A DNA stretch of 64,000 bases from JADCRZ01 sp037718865. Its GTDB lineage: Bacteria; Bacteroidota; Bacteroidia; Chitinophagales; Chitinophagaceae. The stretch is from NCBI GenBank assembly GCA_037718865.1, contig JBBJMP010000019.1, positions 52,320-116,319 of the forward strand, given 5' to 3'. The position numbers were made by a program, and so were the translations under genes. Positions 10,401 to 17,640 of this stretch are shown here, piece by piece; the stretch's first letter is position 1; each line of letters opens with the position of its first letter. The notes below the pieces were generated by a model. That model was not told the DNA's origin and did no database searches. It worked only from the letters and a program-made list of their open reading frames with translations.

Positions 10401-10815
10401 TGGATACGGCACCGGTAAGGTCGCTTCTTCTTAACCTCGAATAGCCGATGGCTACTACCTCGTCCAGTGTTTTGACATCTTCATTTAATGTTACATCGAT
10501 CGTTGTGCGGTTGGAAACAACTAGTTCCTGTGAGCCCATTCCTACATAACTGAATATGAGTTTTGCACCAGGGCTTACCTCGATAACATATTTTCCTGAA
10601 TTATCCGTCATCGTTGATTTTCCGGAAGTCTTTTCGGATACGCTTACACCCCGTAAGGGCTGACTGTTGTTACCTTTAACCACACCGGATATGCTTGTTT
10701 GCGCATGAAGTGATAAAGTAATAACTGCAAAGACAAGAAAAACGAATAACCGTTTTTGTCCTGGCGGTCTTAATGGATTAAACAAATAGCAAAATTTTTG
10801 TCTTACTCTATTCAT
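7417..10815 (-). CDS. SusC/RagA-family TonB-linked outer-membrane transporter
   Basis: Imports oligosaccharides across the outer membrane using TonB energy. The 1132 residues contain an N-terminal signal with a hydrophobic stretch at about 22-38, a carboxypeptidase-regulatory-like domain (about 40-115), a TonB-box-like segment LDEVVAIGY, a plug with VPG-like blocks (SSPTLSQALVGKVAGVQV, LYVIDGYPVGG) and a long beta-barrel that ends in a terminal Phe (RAFNLGLRMQF). The length is normal and no lesion was seen, unlike the second SusC in this window. Confidence 0.96.
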   Translation of the reverse strand: MNRVRQKFCYLFNPLRPPGQKRLFVFLVFAVITLSLHAQTSISGVVKGNNSQPLRGVSVSEKTSGKSTMTDNSGKYVIEVSPGAKLIFSYVGMGSQELVVSNRTTIDVTLNEDVKTLDEVVAIGYSRLRRSDLTGAVSSVKAKELNLSSPTLSQALVGKVAGVQVSQVSGAPYSGTKITVRGIGSINASSEPLYVIDGYPVGGNVSSGPGNATNNTSGYNPATAGNDIFINPDDIESVEILKDAASAAIYGSRASGGVVLITTKRGKQGKGTLEYSYQAGINQLAKKVKMLDAEGFAQLFIDGRNGSYRDILIARGIPWNDAFYSDDNATRVAKAGSSNASSISILKSLYDFPNQKLIKPQYNTDWQDALYRNALLQRHNLSFSGGNNATRYSISGGYLDQNGIIVSTFQKRINLRANIDADITKKLKVSSSIFLTHNDNREVEEGRFNQGPILGALVYMPFFPVYNSDGSLALGQAAQQTDGFPYGFQGIENPVALAERVNITRKANRATSNVSATYEIIPQLLAKINLGAQTYNEKYEYYYPTNLSSGVNPAGSPQAIAAANNAAQTIAMLDQLGEFTLNYKKELGKSNVDVLAGYTTQKTTSDIISVGANGFTNDQVPEITARGANASNFYLNSNTGKTTTTLISYLGRILYSFDEKYYLSGSFRMDGSSRFGPKNRWGKFPSVSAGWNLSRESFYRDWLGAGSTVKLRASWGLTGNNNIGNYRYEQSVSSPGGVVFGSPGTIQTANWAGNITDDQLGWESTSQYNFGADLGLLDNRLSLIFNYYVSKSYDLLFNQSISASSGSASILTNLRNANIQNKGFDAQLDARIISTKDFRLNFSGNITANKNKVVSLGGASAIFFAGAERSYTTHVTMEGHPVGMFYGVKVAGMVRQADMANIAIDNANLLPNNTFPKGYILKGPPRSSYSSTPLNPGDIYFEDINGDGIVNESDKQVIGTPYPKFTYGLNLSSGFRQFDFSASFNGAHANQVIDGQDYYIKNMEGSGNNYAMVANRHRSEAEPGDGKIYRASRGGTQSNSTRLSDFYLQDGSFFRCTNITLGYSVPALPLVKIAGISNLRVYAGVDNAFTVTDYSGYNPEVDYNNGTNLAPGVDYGKYPLVRAFNLGLRMQF

Positions 10816-10865
10816 AGCATTGGTTTTAATGATTGAATGTTTTTGGAATAATCAAGCAAAATGTA

Positions 10866-11738
10866 TTACCAGCTTATGTCTACCAGGTTTACGTTGTTCT
10901 TTCGGGAGGAAGAAACCGCAACACCTTTTAATGATGTATTCAGAAATGCAAAGCCTTCCAATTCATCAGCACGATCCATATCTATTACCTTGATGACCTG
11001 CTGAGAACCTGATTCAACAGATCTCTTTAGATCCAGGTAGGTAAAACGCCACCTTCTTCCTTCAACCTGGTTCTGAACCAATACCAGCATATCTTTTTCT
11101 GCTATCCAGTGAAGATTCTGCACCCACGGGCTACAGGTAAATTTCTTTACCAATACTCCCTTCTCCGTCGTTTTTTTCGCATGTTGCAGCAGGAGGGGAT
11201 CGTACAATCTTACTTCATTCCTTTCCGGGCCGTAATCTGCAGTAGCTACATACCATTTATCATTATACATCACATACTCCGGTCTTGTGCCCTGGATACA
11301 GGTGTCATCTTCAATGGTATTCAGGATGTTCCCATCGAGGGTGCCGGTTTTGAGCAGGCCTTCCCAGTTAACATGATATAATACTGCTTTCCACAGTGTG
11401 CCTTGGGGGTTAAGGCGAATACTGTTGCCTATGAAAGTTGGCGATTTTCCATTGTAAGCTATGCCGGTGGGATGATTAGTGACATCTTTATCGTTTTCTG
11501 TGAGCTTGTATTCTTTATTGATGTAAAGAAGGGAATCTCCATTCATCTTATATTCCCTGATCACTCCTATTTCCCTGTCTCCATACAGAAATACTCTTCC
11601 GTTTTGATAAGCAACTCCCTGGCAGGCACCTAATGAATCAAGGGAATAAGAACTGTTGATCTGCATAGCTACCTCGCTGTGGTGAAATCCGCTTATTAAA
11701 AAAAGGCTAATAAAAAAGGTAAAAAATATCTTCATCAA
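10866..11738 (-). CDS. Secreted protein of unknown function, beta-propeller-like
   Basis: The 290-residue product has an N-terminal hydrophobic signal (about 3-20) and then repeated short beta-strand motifs, e.g. GVAYQNGRVFLYGDREIG, TGIAYNGKSPTFIGNS, YVATADYG and MLVLVQNQ, which suggest a small propeller like those of phytase-like or SMP-30-type proteins. I do not recognise a catalytic signature. It is the first gene of the operon that contains SusC, SusD and the oxidoreductase (50 bp before SusC), so it may act on or bind the same glycan. The function is not assigned. Confidence 0.6.
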   Translation of the reverse strand: MMKIFFTFFISLFLISGFHHSEVAMQINSSYSLDSLGACQGVAYQNGRVFLYGDREIGVIREYKMNGDSLLYINKEYKLTENDKDVTNHPTGIAYNGKSPTFIGNSIRLNPQGTLWKAVLYHVNWEGLLKTGTLDGNILNTIEDDTCIQGTRPEYVMYNDKWYVATADYGPERNEVRLYDPLLLQHAKKTTEKGVLVKKFTCSPWVQNLHWIAEKDMLVLVQNQVEGRRWRFTYLDLKRSVESGSQQVIKVIDMDRADELEGFAFLNTSLKGVAVSSSRKNNVNLVDISW

Positions 11739-12206
11739 ACGTGATTTAGTAGTTAAGATCCTTTTGGCAGAGTTGAATTGAAAGATCAGTAAAGCTGTAA
11801 GTCTTTACTTATAGATTATATCCGGATCAATGGGCAAAACTGGCTTTATGAGGTTAACTGAATGTCAACAGGGTATTAAGCAATTATTACCTATGTTGCC
11901 GGACGGAGGTCCTGCTATAAACACGATGCTCCTGACGGAGCTGCACAGCAAATCTTCACATTGTTTAAAAGATTTGCCAGGTATGTCTTTTTTCTTTTTT
12001 GCTCCGTGGGAGCGTCGTGTTTATAGAAGATAATGTAGAGAAGAATTCAGCTCCGGAGGAGCGACGTATAGCGAATGTTTAATGTGGTTCTTATCAGCAT
12101 GCATTAGAAAGTAATGCCGCAGATTCGCAGATTAGTGAAACCAAAAAGATCATCAGGCGATCTAAGGTAAATTACGTCAGATTCTGCCCATTTTTACGAC
12201 TGATCG
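11739..12206. repeat. Gene-free spacer with REP-like inverted repeats
   Basis: This 468-bp spacer holds no convincing gene. Two near-identical, oppositely oriented copies of a motif starting TATAAACACGATGCTCC occur at 11916-11941 and 12001-12025, and a related core gctccggaggagcgacgta lies at 12050-12068. Together they could form a long hairpin. The arrangement resembles bacterial REP/BIME-type repeats between converging or tandem genes. No transposase is nearby. Confidence 0.55.
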
Positions 12207-13385
12207 TTACTCCAGATTTTCCAGATATTTGTACCCGCTACCCGTATTCAACATCAATATGTTACTTTCAGGAGATATGGTCTTGAGTTGACGTAAATGC
12301 ACAACCGCTTTCCAGACGGCCGCCCCTTCGGGTGCAACAAGAATGCCTTCAGCTTTTGCCAATTCACGTACGCCAGCGATAATTTCCTCTTCGCTTACCG
12401 CAAATACGGTTCCACCGGATTCTTTCAGCACCCGCTGCATCATGGTCATTCCGAAAGGATAGGGAACGGCCAATCCATTGGCCACGGTAGGCAGGGGTGA
12501 AAACGTTTTTTTCCAGTTTTTTGGGTCCTGCAGGCTCCGCATAATAGGATTGCAATTCAGCGATTGCACTGCTATCATTTTAGGCAAAGGACCGGTGATC
12601 CAGCCAAGGCTTAACATTTCCTGGAAAGCTTTCCATATGGCAATAAGCCCCGTGCCGCCGCCCGTAGGATAAACAATATAATCCGGCAACACCCAGTTTA
12701 ATTGTTCCGCTATTTCATAACCCATGGTCTTCTTGCCTTCCAGCCTGTAAGGTTCCTTTAAGGTGGACATGTCGAAATAGCTGCCCGTTAATTTAAGCTG
12801 GTCGACTTTTTTTGCACAATCATTAATCAGTCCATCAACCAATACCAGCTCTGCACCGTACAACTGGCATTCTTTCTTAAACACAGATGGGGTGTGTGTT
12901 GGCATAACGACCGTACATTGAATACCTGCCTTGGCGCAGTAGGCCGCTAAAGCGCCTCCGGCATTCCCGGCGGTTGGAACGATACATTTATCAATTCCCA
13001 GTTCCCTGGCTTTGGAAACCGCCACACTTAAACCCCTTGCTTTGAATGAACCTGTCGGATTGAAGGATTCGTCTTTCATCAAGAGGTTACTAAAGCCGTA
13101 TGTCCTGGAAAGGTTGCTTAACGGCAGAATGGGAGTCATACCCTCGCCGAGGGTTACAATATTCTTTTCGTCCAAAACGGGAAGCATTTCAGCATATCTC
13201 CACATGTTACTGTCCCTTGGCAGCAAATCTTCTTTTGAATATGTAGGACTGATGTCATATTCAGCTACCAAGGGCTGGTTGCAACAATGGGCATAGGTAT
13301 TGATTTCAAACGGGGAGTATTCTTTTTTACAGGCAGAGCAGACCAAAGCATTGATCAGGGATACTGATTGATTAAGCGTTTCCAT
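12207..13385 (-). CDS. thrC: Threonine synthase (PLP-dependent)
   Basis: Converts O-phosphohomoserine to threonine in the cytoplasm. The 392 residues show an N-terminal cysteine cluster (CSAC at 16-19 and CC at 34-35) like the zinc-ribbon start of plant/archaeal-type threonine synthases. They also have the PLP-lysine motif GSFKARG (Lys115), the PTAGNAGGALAAYC substrate loop and the phosphate-binding GGGTG. Related fold-type II lyases cannot be fully excluded, but the overall order fits threonine synthase. A LysR gene lies 58 bp upstream on the same strand, which is unusual for thr genes and could mean local regulation. Confidence 0.85.
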   Translation of the reverse strand: METLNQSVSLINALVCSACKKEYSPFEINTYAHCCNQPLVAEYDISPTYSKEDLLPRDSNMWRYAEMLPVLDEKNIVTLGEGMTPILPLSNLSRTYGFSNLLMKDESFNPTGSFKARGLSVAVSKARELGIDKCIVPTAGNAGGALAAYCAKAGIQCTVVMPTHTPSVFKKECQLYGAELVLVDGLINDCAKKVDQLKLTGSYFDMSTLKEPYRLEGKKTMGYEIAEQLNWVLPDYIVYPTGGGTGLIAIWKAFQEMLSLGWITGPLPKMIAVQSLNCNPIMRSLQDPKNWKKTFSPLPTVANGLAVPYPFGMTMMQRVLKESGGTVFAVSEEEIIAGVRELAKAEGILVAPEGAAVWKAVVHLRQLKTISPESNILMLNTGSGYKYLENLE

Positions 13386-13443
13386 ACTTCAAAAGTACTC
13401 ATAGACCTATAACCAAAATATGGTAAATTATTATAGGCCATAA

Positions 13444-14346
13444 CTATAAGTCATAATGTGCCTTGGCAAAGGTGATGAATGTTTTGGTGAGACCTTCGCT
13501 GTCAGATCCGTGTCGTTGAATAAAAAAGAATTCGCGCCTGATATGCAGGCCCTCGATGTCAACCAGTACCAATTCCTTGTCCCGCAATTCCTTAAGTAAA
13601 GAGCGTCTTGGTAGAAAACCCAGACAATCATCTTCTTTCAAAAAATTTTTCAACGCTTCGGTACCAGCCAAACGTACACTTACTTTCAGATCGGATAATC
13701 TGATGCCGTTCTTGAACAACATTTGTTTCAGGGCTGACAAGGTGCCTGATCCCTGTTCTCTTAAGACTACAGGAAAATTTTTAATCTCTTCAATCCGGAT
13801 ACTGCCCTTTTGTGCAATAGGGCTTTTGGCTGAGCATACGGCTACAACTTCATCATTGACAAAGGGCTGATAAAAAATGGCAGATCTTTTACTTTTTGCC
13901 TCAACGATGCCGACATCAATATCTTCCTCGATAAGTGCATTAACAATAGTTTCCGAATTCCGGTTTAACAGGCTGATTTTTACATCAGGATATTTCTGGT
14001 GAAAGGCTGATAATATTTTGGGAAGGATGTATAATGCAACGGTAGTACTTGCTCCTAATTTTAGCTGTCCCTTTGCCTTGAACCTGTCTTTAATAGTGCT
14101 TAATTCGAATTCCAGCTGATGTTGAATTTTTTTTGCTTCTATCAGGCGCACGTACAATATCCTGCCCGCTTCGCTTAATTGCAGCGAATGACCTTTTCGA
14201 TCAAACAAACTGGATTTATATTGTTTCTCTAATGCTTTGATGTGTTTACTGACGGCGGGCTGACTTATAAATAAGACCTGGCTTGCCTTGGAAAAACTGA
14301 GATTAGCGGCTACCTCTATAAACACGTCATGACGGGCAGAGATCAT
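13444..14346 (-). CDS. LysR-family transcriptional regulator
   Basis: The 300-residue protein has an N-terminal winged helix-turn-helix (about 1-60: FIEVAANLSFSKASQVLFISQPAVSKHIKALE) and a periplasmic-binding-protein-like effector domain from about 90. It lies upstream of threonine synthase on the same strand and is divergent from the gamma-glutamyltransferase gene (148-bp spacer). Divergent transcription is the usual arrangement for a LysR regulator and its target, so either neighbour could be controlled. The effector is unknown. Confidence 0.93.
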   Translation of the reverse strand: MISARHDVFIEVAANLSFSKASQVLFISQPAVSKHIKALEKQYKSSLFDRKGHSLQLSEAGRILYVRLIEAKKIQHQLEFELSTIKDRFKAKGQLKLGASTTVALYILPKILSAFHQKYPDVKISLLNRNSETIVNALIEEDIDVGIVEAKSKRSAIFYQPFVNDEVVAVCSAKSPIAQKGSIRIEEIKNFPVVLREQGSGTLSALKQMLFKNGIRLSDLKVSVRLAGTEALKNFLKEDDCLGFLPRRSLLKELRDKELVLVDIEGLHIRREFFFIQRHGSDSEGLTKTFITFAKAHYDL

Positions 14347-14494
14347 ATGATAAGATTTGCGTTCACGGGAATTGCTGGTACAGAGGCCAAAGTTTATATC
14401 AAAAGTAGAGCAATGATTGCAAAAGAATCTATTCTACGCTGTACACTTGTAATCGAAATCCATCATACCTTTATCTTAAGTCATTTATTTTATT

Positions 14495-16378
14495 ATGAAA
14501 TATCTTTTGGTGCTGTTTACGATGGCAGTTACTGTGGCATTGCCGGCTACTGCACAACAAACTCAAAAACCTGTACTGCATGGTAAAAACTGGATGGCCA
14601 TTACCGGCAAGCCATTGGCCGCCACAGCGGGATCGATGATCTTTCAGAAAGGTGGTAATGCCGTAGATGCCGCCTGCGCCATGCTTGCGGCTACCTGCAC
14701 CATGTGGGATGTATTGAGTTGGGGCGGCGAAACGCAGGCACTGATCTATAATCCAAAAACGAAAAAAGTAATCGCCATAAATGCTATGGGTGTGGCGCCC
14801 ACCGGCGCCACAGTGGAATTTTTTAAAAGTAAGGGATATTATTTTCCACCCGAATACGGTCCGCTTGCAGCCACCACACCCGGCACTCCCGGAGGCATTT
14901 GTTATATGCTGGCTAAATACGGCTCAATGAGCCTTGAACAGGTGCTCGCTCCTGCCATGCAGCTGGCTGCAGGTTATCCCATAGAAACGCAAACGGCAAA
15001 TAGCATTGAAAGAGGCAAGGATTCTATTAAAAAGTGGCCTTACAGCAAAAAAGTATTACTTACACACCCAGGGGAAAAACGGGAAGCGCCCGAGGCAGGA
15101 GAGATTTTTGTACAGAAAGATCTTTTGCAAACACTTGACAAGATGGTGGAAGCAGAAAGGGCGGCATTAAAATCGGGAAAGAATCGTGAAAGTTCCATCA
15201 TGGCGGCTTATGACCGTTTTTATAAAGGTGATATAGCTACAGAGTTCGTCAGGGGCTGCCAGGAACAGGGCGGACTGATCACCATGCAGGATCTGGCGAA
15301 ATGGAAACCGGTCGAAGAAGAACCGTTGAAAGTGAATTACAAGGGCATTGATGTATATAAATTACAACAATGGACGCAGGGCCCCATGCTTCTGCAATCG
15401 CTGAACATACTGGAAAACCTCGACCTTAAAAGTATGGGTTATAATAGCCCCGGATACATCCATACGTTATACCAAACCATGAGCCTCACTTTTGCAGACA
15501 GGGACTTTTATTATGGCGATCCTGATTTTTACCCGGCAGAACCAATCAAAGGTTTGATGAGTAAGGAATATGCAAAACAACGTGCCAGCCTGATACAATC
15601 CGGTAAGAACAATCCTGACATAGGTCCGGGCGACCCTTATCCGTTTGAAGGCAAAAGCAATCCTTACCTGAATTTGCTGAAAAAGAGAGGTTATGAGCTG
15701 GATACTTCCAGGCGGAATTTTGCGCCAACACATGACATCCGCAACAGCCTGAACATGTCAGATTACAATGAACGTCTAAGGTTGGGCACAACCAGCGTGG
15801 AAGCAGCGGATAAAGAAGGCTGGGTGGTATCCATTACACCCAGTGGAGGCTGGCTACCAGCCTGTATAGCGGGAAACACAGGTGTAGGCATGAGCCAGCG
15901 TATGCAAAGCTTTGTGATTGATTCCACCTTAAATCCCTTTAATGTGGTTGAACCAGGCAAACGGCCAAGGGTTACACTGACCCCCACACTGGCGTTGAAA
16001 GACGGCAAACCCTTTCTTTCTTTTGCAGTGCAGGGTGGTGATACGCAGGAACAAAACCTGTTGCAGTTCTTTCTGAATGTAGTGGAATTTGGCATGGACG
16101 TGCAACAGGCGGCCGAGGCAGCCAACATTAACAGCAATCAGCTCTGGCTTTCGCTGGGAGGTAGTAAAACAGACGACCGGAAGCCAAGGCCTGGTAATAT
16201 CCTATTACACATCAGTACTCCGGATCCGGTGCGCAACGAGCTGACAAAGATGGGCTATGTGCTAACTTTTGATGACCGTACCAGCGGGCCTGTTAACGCC
16301 ATCTTTTTCGACTGGAAGCATGGCAGCTTCTGGGGTGGCTCCAGTAATCATGGAGAAGATTATGGCATAGGATGGTAA
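14495..16378 (+). CDS. Gamma-glutamyltransferase-family Ntn hydrolase, secreted
   Basis: The 627-residue precursor has a signal peptide (about 1-20, ending ATAQQ) and the Ntn-hydrolase fold of gamma-glutamyltransferases: the large-subunit GGNAVDAACAMLA motif, TTPGTPGG, and the self-cleavage site with the pair Thr432-Thr433 (LGTTSVEAADKEG), where the first Thr would become the nucleophile of the small subunit. The C-terminal part has the GGDTQEQNLLQFFLNVVEFGM and HPRVTLTP-like (KRPRVTLTPT) segments. The classical TTHxSVVD is changed to TTSVEAAD, so the substrate may be a different gamma-glutamyl or acyl amide. Confidence 0.88.
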   Translation: MKYLLVLFTMAVTVALPATAQQTQKPVLHGKNWMAITGKPLAATAGSMIFQKGGNAVDAACAMLAATCTMWDVLSWGGETQALIYNPKTKKVIAINAMGVAPTGATVEFFKSKGYYFPPEYGPLAATTPGTPGGICYMLAKYGSMSLEQVLAPAMQLAAGYPIETQTANSIERGKDSIKKWPYSKKVLLTHPGEKREAPEAGEIFVQKDLLQTLDKMVEAERAALKSGKNRESSIMAAYDRFYKGDIATEFVRGCQEQGGLITMQDLAKWKPVEEEPLKVNYKGIDVYKLQQWTQGPMLLQSLNILENLDLKSMGYNSPGYIHTLYQTMSLTFADRDFYYGDPDFYPAEPIKGLMSKEYAKQRASLIQSGKNNPDIGPGDPYPFEGKSNPYLNLLKKRGYELDTSRRNFAPTHDIRNSLNMSDYNERLRLGTTSVEAADKEGWVVSITPSGGWLPACIAGNTGVGMSQRMQSFVIDSTLNPFNVVEPGKRPRVTLTPTLALKDGKPFLSFAVQGGDTQEQNLLQFFLNVVEFGMDVQQAAEAANINSNQLWLSLGGSKTDDRKPRPGNILLHISTPDPVRNELTKMGYVLTFDDRTSGPVNAIFFDWKHGSFWGGSSNHGEDYGIGW

Positions 16379-16410
16379 GAAGGCGCCAATTACGATTTAT
16401 GACCTTTTAA

Positions 16411-17016
16411 ATGGACAATACATTTTCAATCCGGCTGATTACGGAAAGCGATACCAGTGAAGTCCTGGAGATTTACAAACCTTACGTACTTAACACTATA
16501 ATTTCTTTTGAGTATGATGTCCCCGCATTAGACGAATATTTGCAAAGGATAAAAACAAATATTGCCGAATACCCCTGGTTGGTTTGCTTGCAGGACAACA
16601 AGATAATTGGTTACGCCTATGCAAGCAAACACAGGTACAGAACAGCCTATCAGTGGTCGCCTGAATCAACTGTTTATTTATCCCACGAGTTTCATCGTAA
16701 AGGAATTGCCCGTATTCTTTATGAAACCCTTTTTTCCATGTTGCGGCTTCAGGGTTACTTTAATGTTTATGCAGGTATTAGTTTACCCAATGAAAAAAGT
16801 GTTGGCTTTCATAAATCATCAGGGTTCGAGGAAATAGGCGTCTTCAAAAAAATCGGTTACAAATTCGGTAATTGGCATGACACACACTGGTTTCAACTTC
16901 ACTTATCGGAACACATCTCCAGCCCGCCGGTTCCAAAAAAAATGAATGAGGTTGTAACAAGTGCTGCGTTTCAGTTAATTCTTAAAAGCGCAAATGAGAG
17001 AGTGAAGAGCATTTGA
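16411..17016 (+). CDS. GNAT-family N-acetyltransferase (phosphinothricin acetyltransferase-like)
   Basis: The 201 residues carry a GNAT domain at about 5-165. The pattern IRLITESDTSEVLEIYKPYV, EYDVPALDEYLQRI, YAYASKHRYRTAYQWSPESTVYL and HRKGIARILYETLF (acetyl-CoA loop) matches the PAT/YncA subgroup that acetylates phosphinothricin, methionine sulfoximine or similar amines. It lies 32 bp downstream of the gamma-glutamyltransferase gene and may be co-transcribed. The C-terminal extension (about 166-201) is not recognised. Confidence 0.88.
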   Translation: MDNTFSIRLITESDTSEVLEIYKPYVLNTIISFEYDVPALDEYLQRIKTNIAEYPWLVCLQDNKIIGYAYASKHRYRTAYQWSPESTVYLSHEFHRKGIARILYETLFSMLRLQGYFNVYAGISLPNEKSVGFHKSSGFEEIGVFKKIGYKFGNWHDTHWFQLHLSEHISSPPVPKKMNEVVTSAAFQLILKSANERVKSI

Positions 17017-17100
17017 TTAAGTGCCGGGCAATGAAATTCGTGGAAAATGACTTTAGCAGACATTCCCAGACTGCAAAACCCTTAATAAAAACACAATTAT

Positions 17101-17496
17101 ATGCTAACCACCAAACCTGCCGGCATTGACGAGTATATCGCGGGCTTTCCGGAAGATATTCAGAAAATGCTGAAACAAATTCGTGCAACAATTAGAAAAG
17201 CAGCTCCGCACGCAGAAGAAACAATCAAGTATGCCATGCCGACATTCACGCTTAATGGTAATCTGGTTCACTTTGCCGCTTATAAAAATCATATCGGGTT
17301 TTACCCGGTCCCTACCGGTATAGAGGCTTTTAAAAAAGAACTTTCTATCTACAAGGGGGCAAAAGGTTCTGTTCAATTTCCGCTTGACAAACCAATGCCT
17401 TTGAACCTCATTGCCAAAATTGTAAAGTTTAGGGTTAAGGAAAATTTGGAACTGGCAAAGACTAAAAAGTATCCTTTAAATGCTAACATTGAATAA
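17101..17496 (+). CDS. DUF1801 (YdhG-like) family protein
   Basis: The 131-residue protein matches the small DUF1801 fold: AGFPEDIQKMLKQIRATIRKAAPHAEETIKYAMPTFTLNG, the strand HFAAYKNHIGFYP, and the C-terminal KGSVQFPLDKPMPLNLIAKIVKFR. Members are small iron-chaperone-like (frataxin-like fold) cytoplasmic proteins of unclear role. It appears complete. Confidence 0.88.
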   Translation: MLTTKPAGIDEYIAGFPEDIQKMLKQIRATIRKAAPHAEETIKYAMPTFTLNGNLVHFAAYKNHIGFYPVPTGIEAFKKELSIYKGAKGSVQFPLDKPMPLNLIAKIVKFRVKENLELAKTKKYPLNANIE

Positions 17497-17504
17497 TGTA
17501 CATA

Positions 17505-17640
17505 ATGGCAAATGATATTAAAGGGTACCAAAAAAATCCGGAGTTGAAGATTTTTAAAGCTCCTGAAGGATGGCAAGGGACAACTTTGACTATGCAATAC
17601 TGGGCATAGGCGCCTATGAACCCGCCTGGCTTGAAAATAG
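17505..17640 (+). pseudogene. Metallo-beta-lactamase-fold hydrolase remnant
   Basis: Two pieces of one gene appear joined. The first reads MANDIKGYQKNPELKIFKAP plus GWQGT, which resembles the start of NAPE-PLD/UlaG-like hydrolases. The second, in another frame from 17582, reads NFDYAILGIGAYEPAWLE, which matches the conserved C-terminal block FDLALLPIGAYEPRWF. The whole metal-binding core (HxHxDH) between them is missing. It is non-functional and is the same type of internal deletion seen at 1-420. The second piece runs into the end of the next, opposite gene. Confidence 0.6.
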
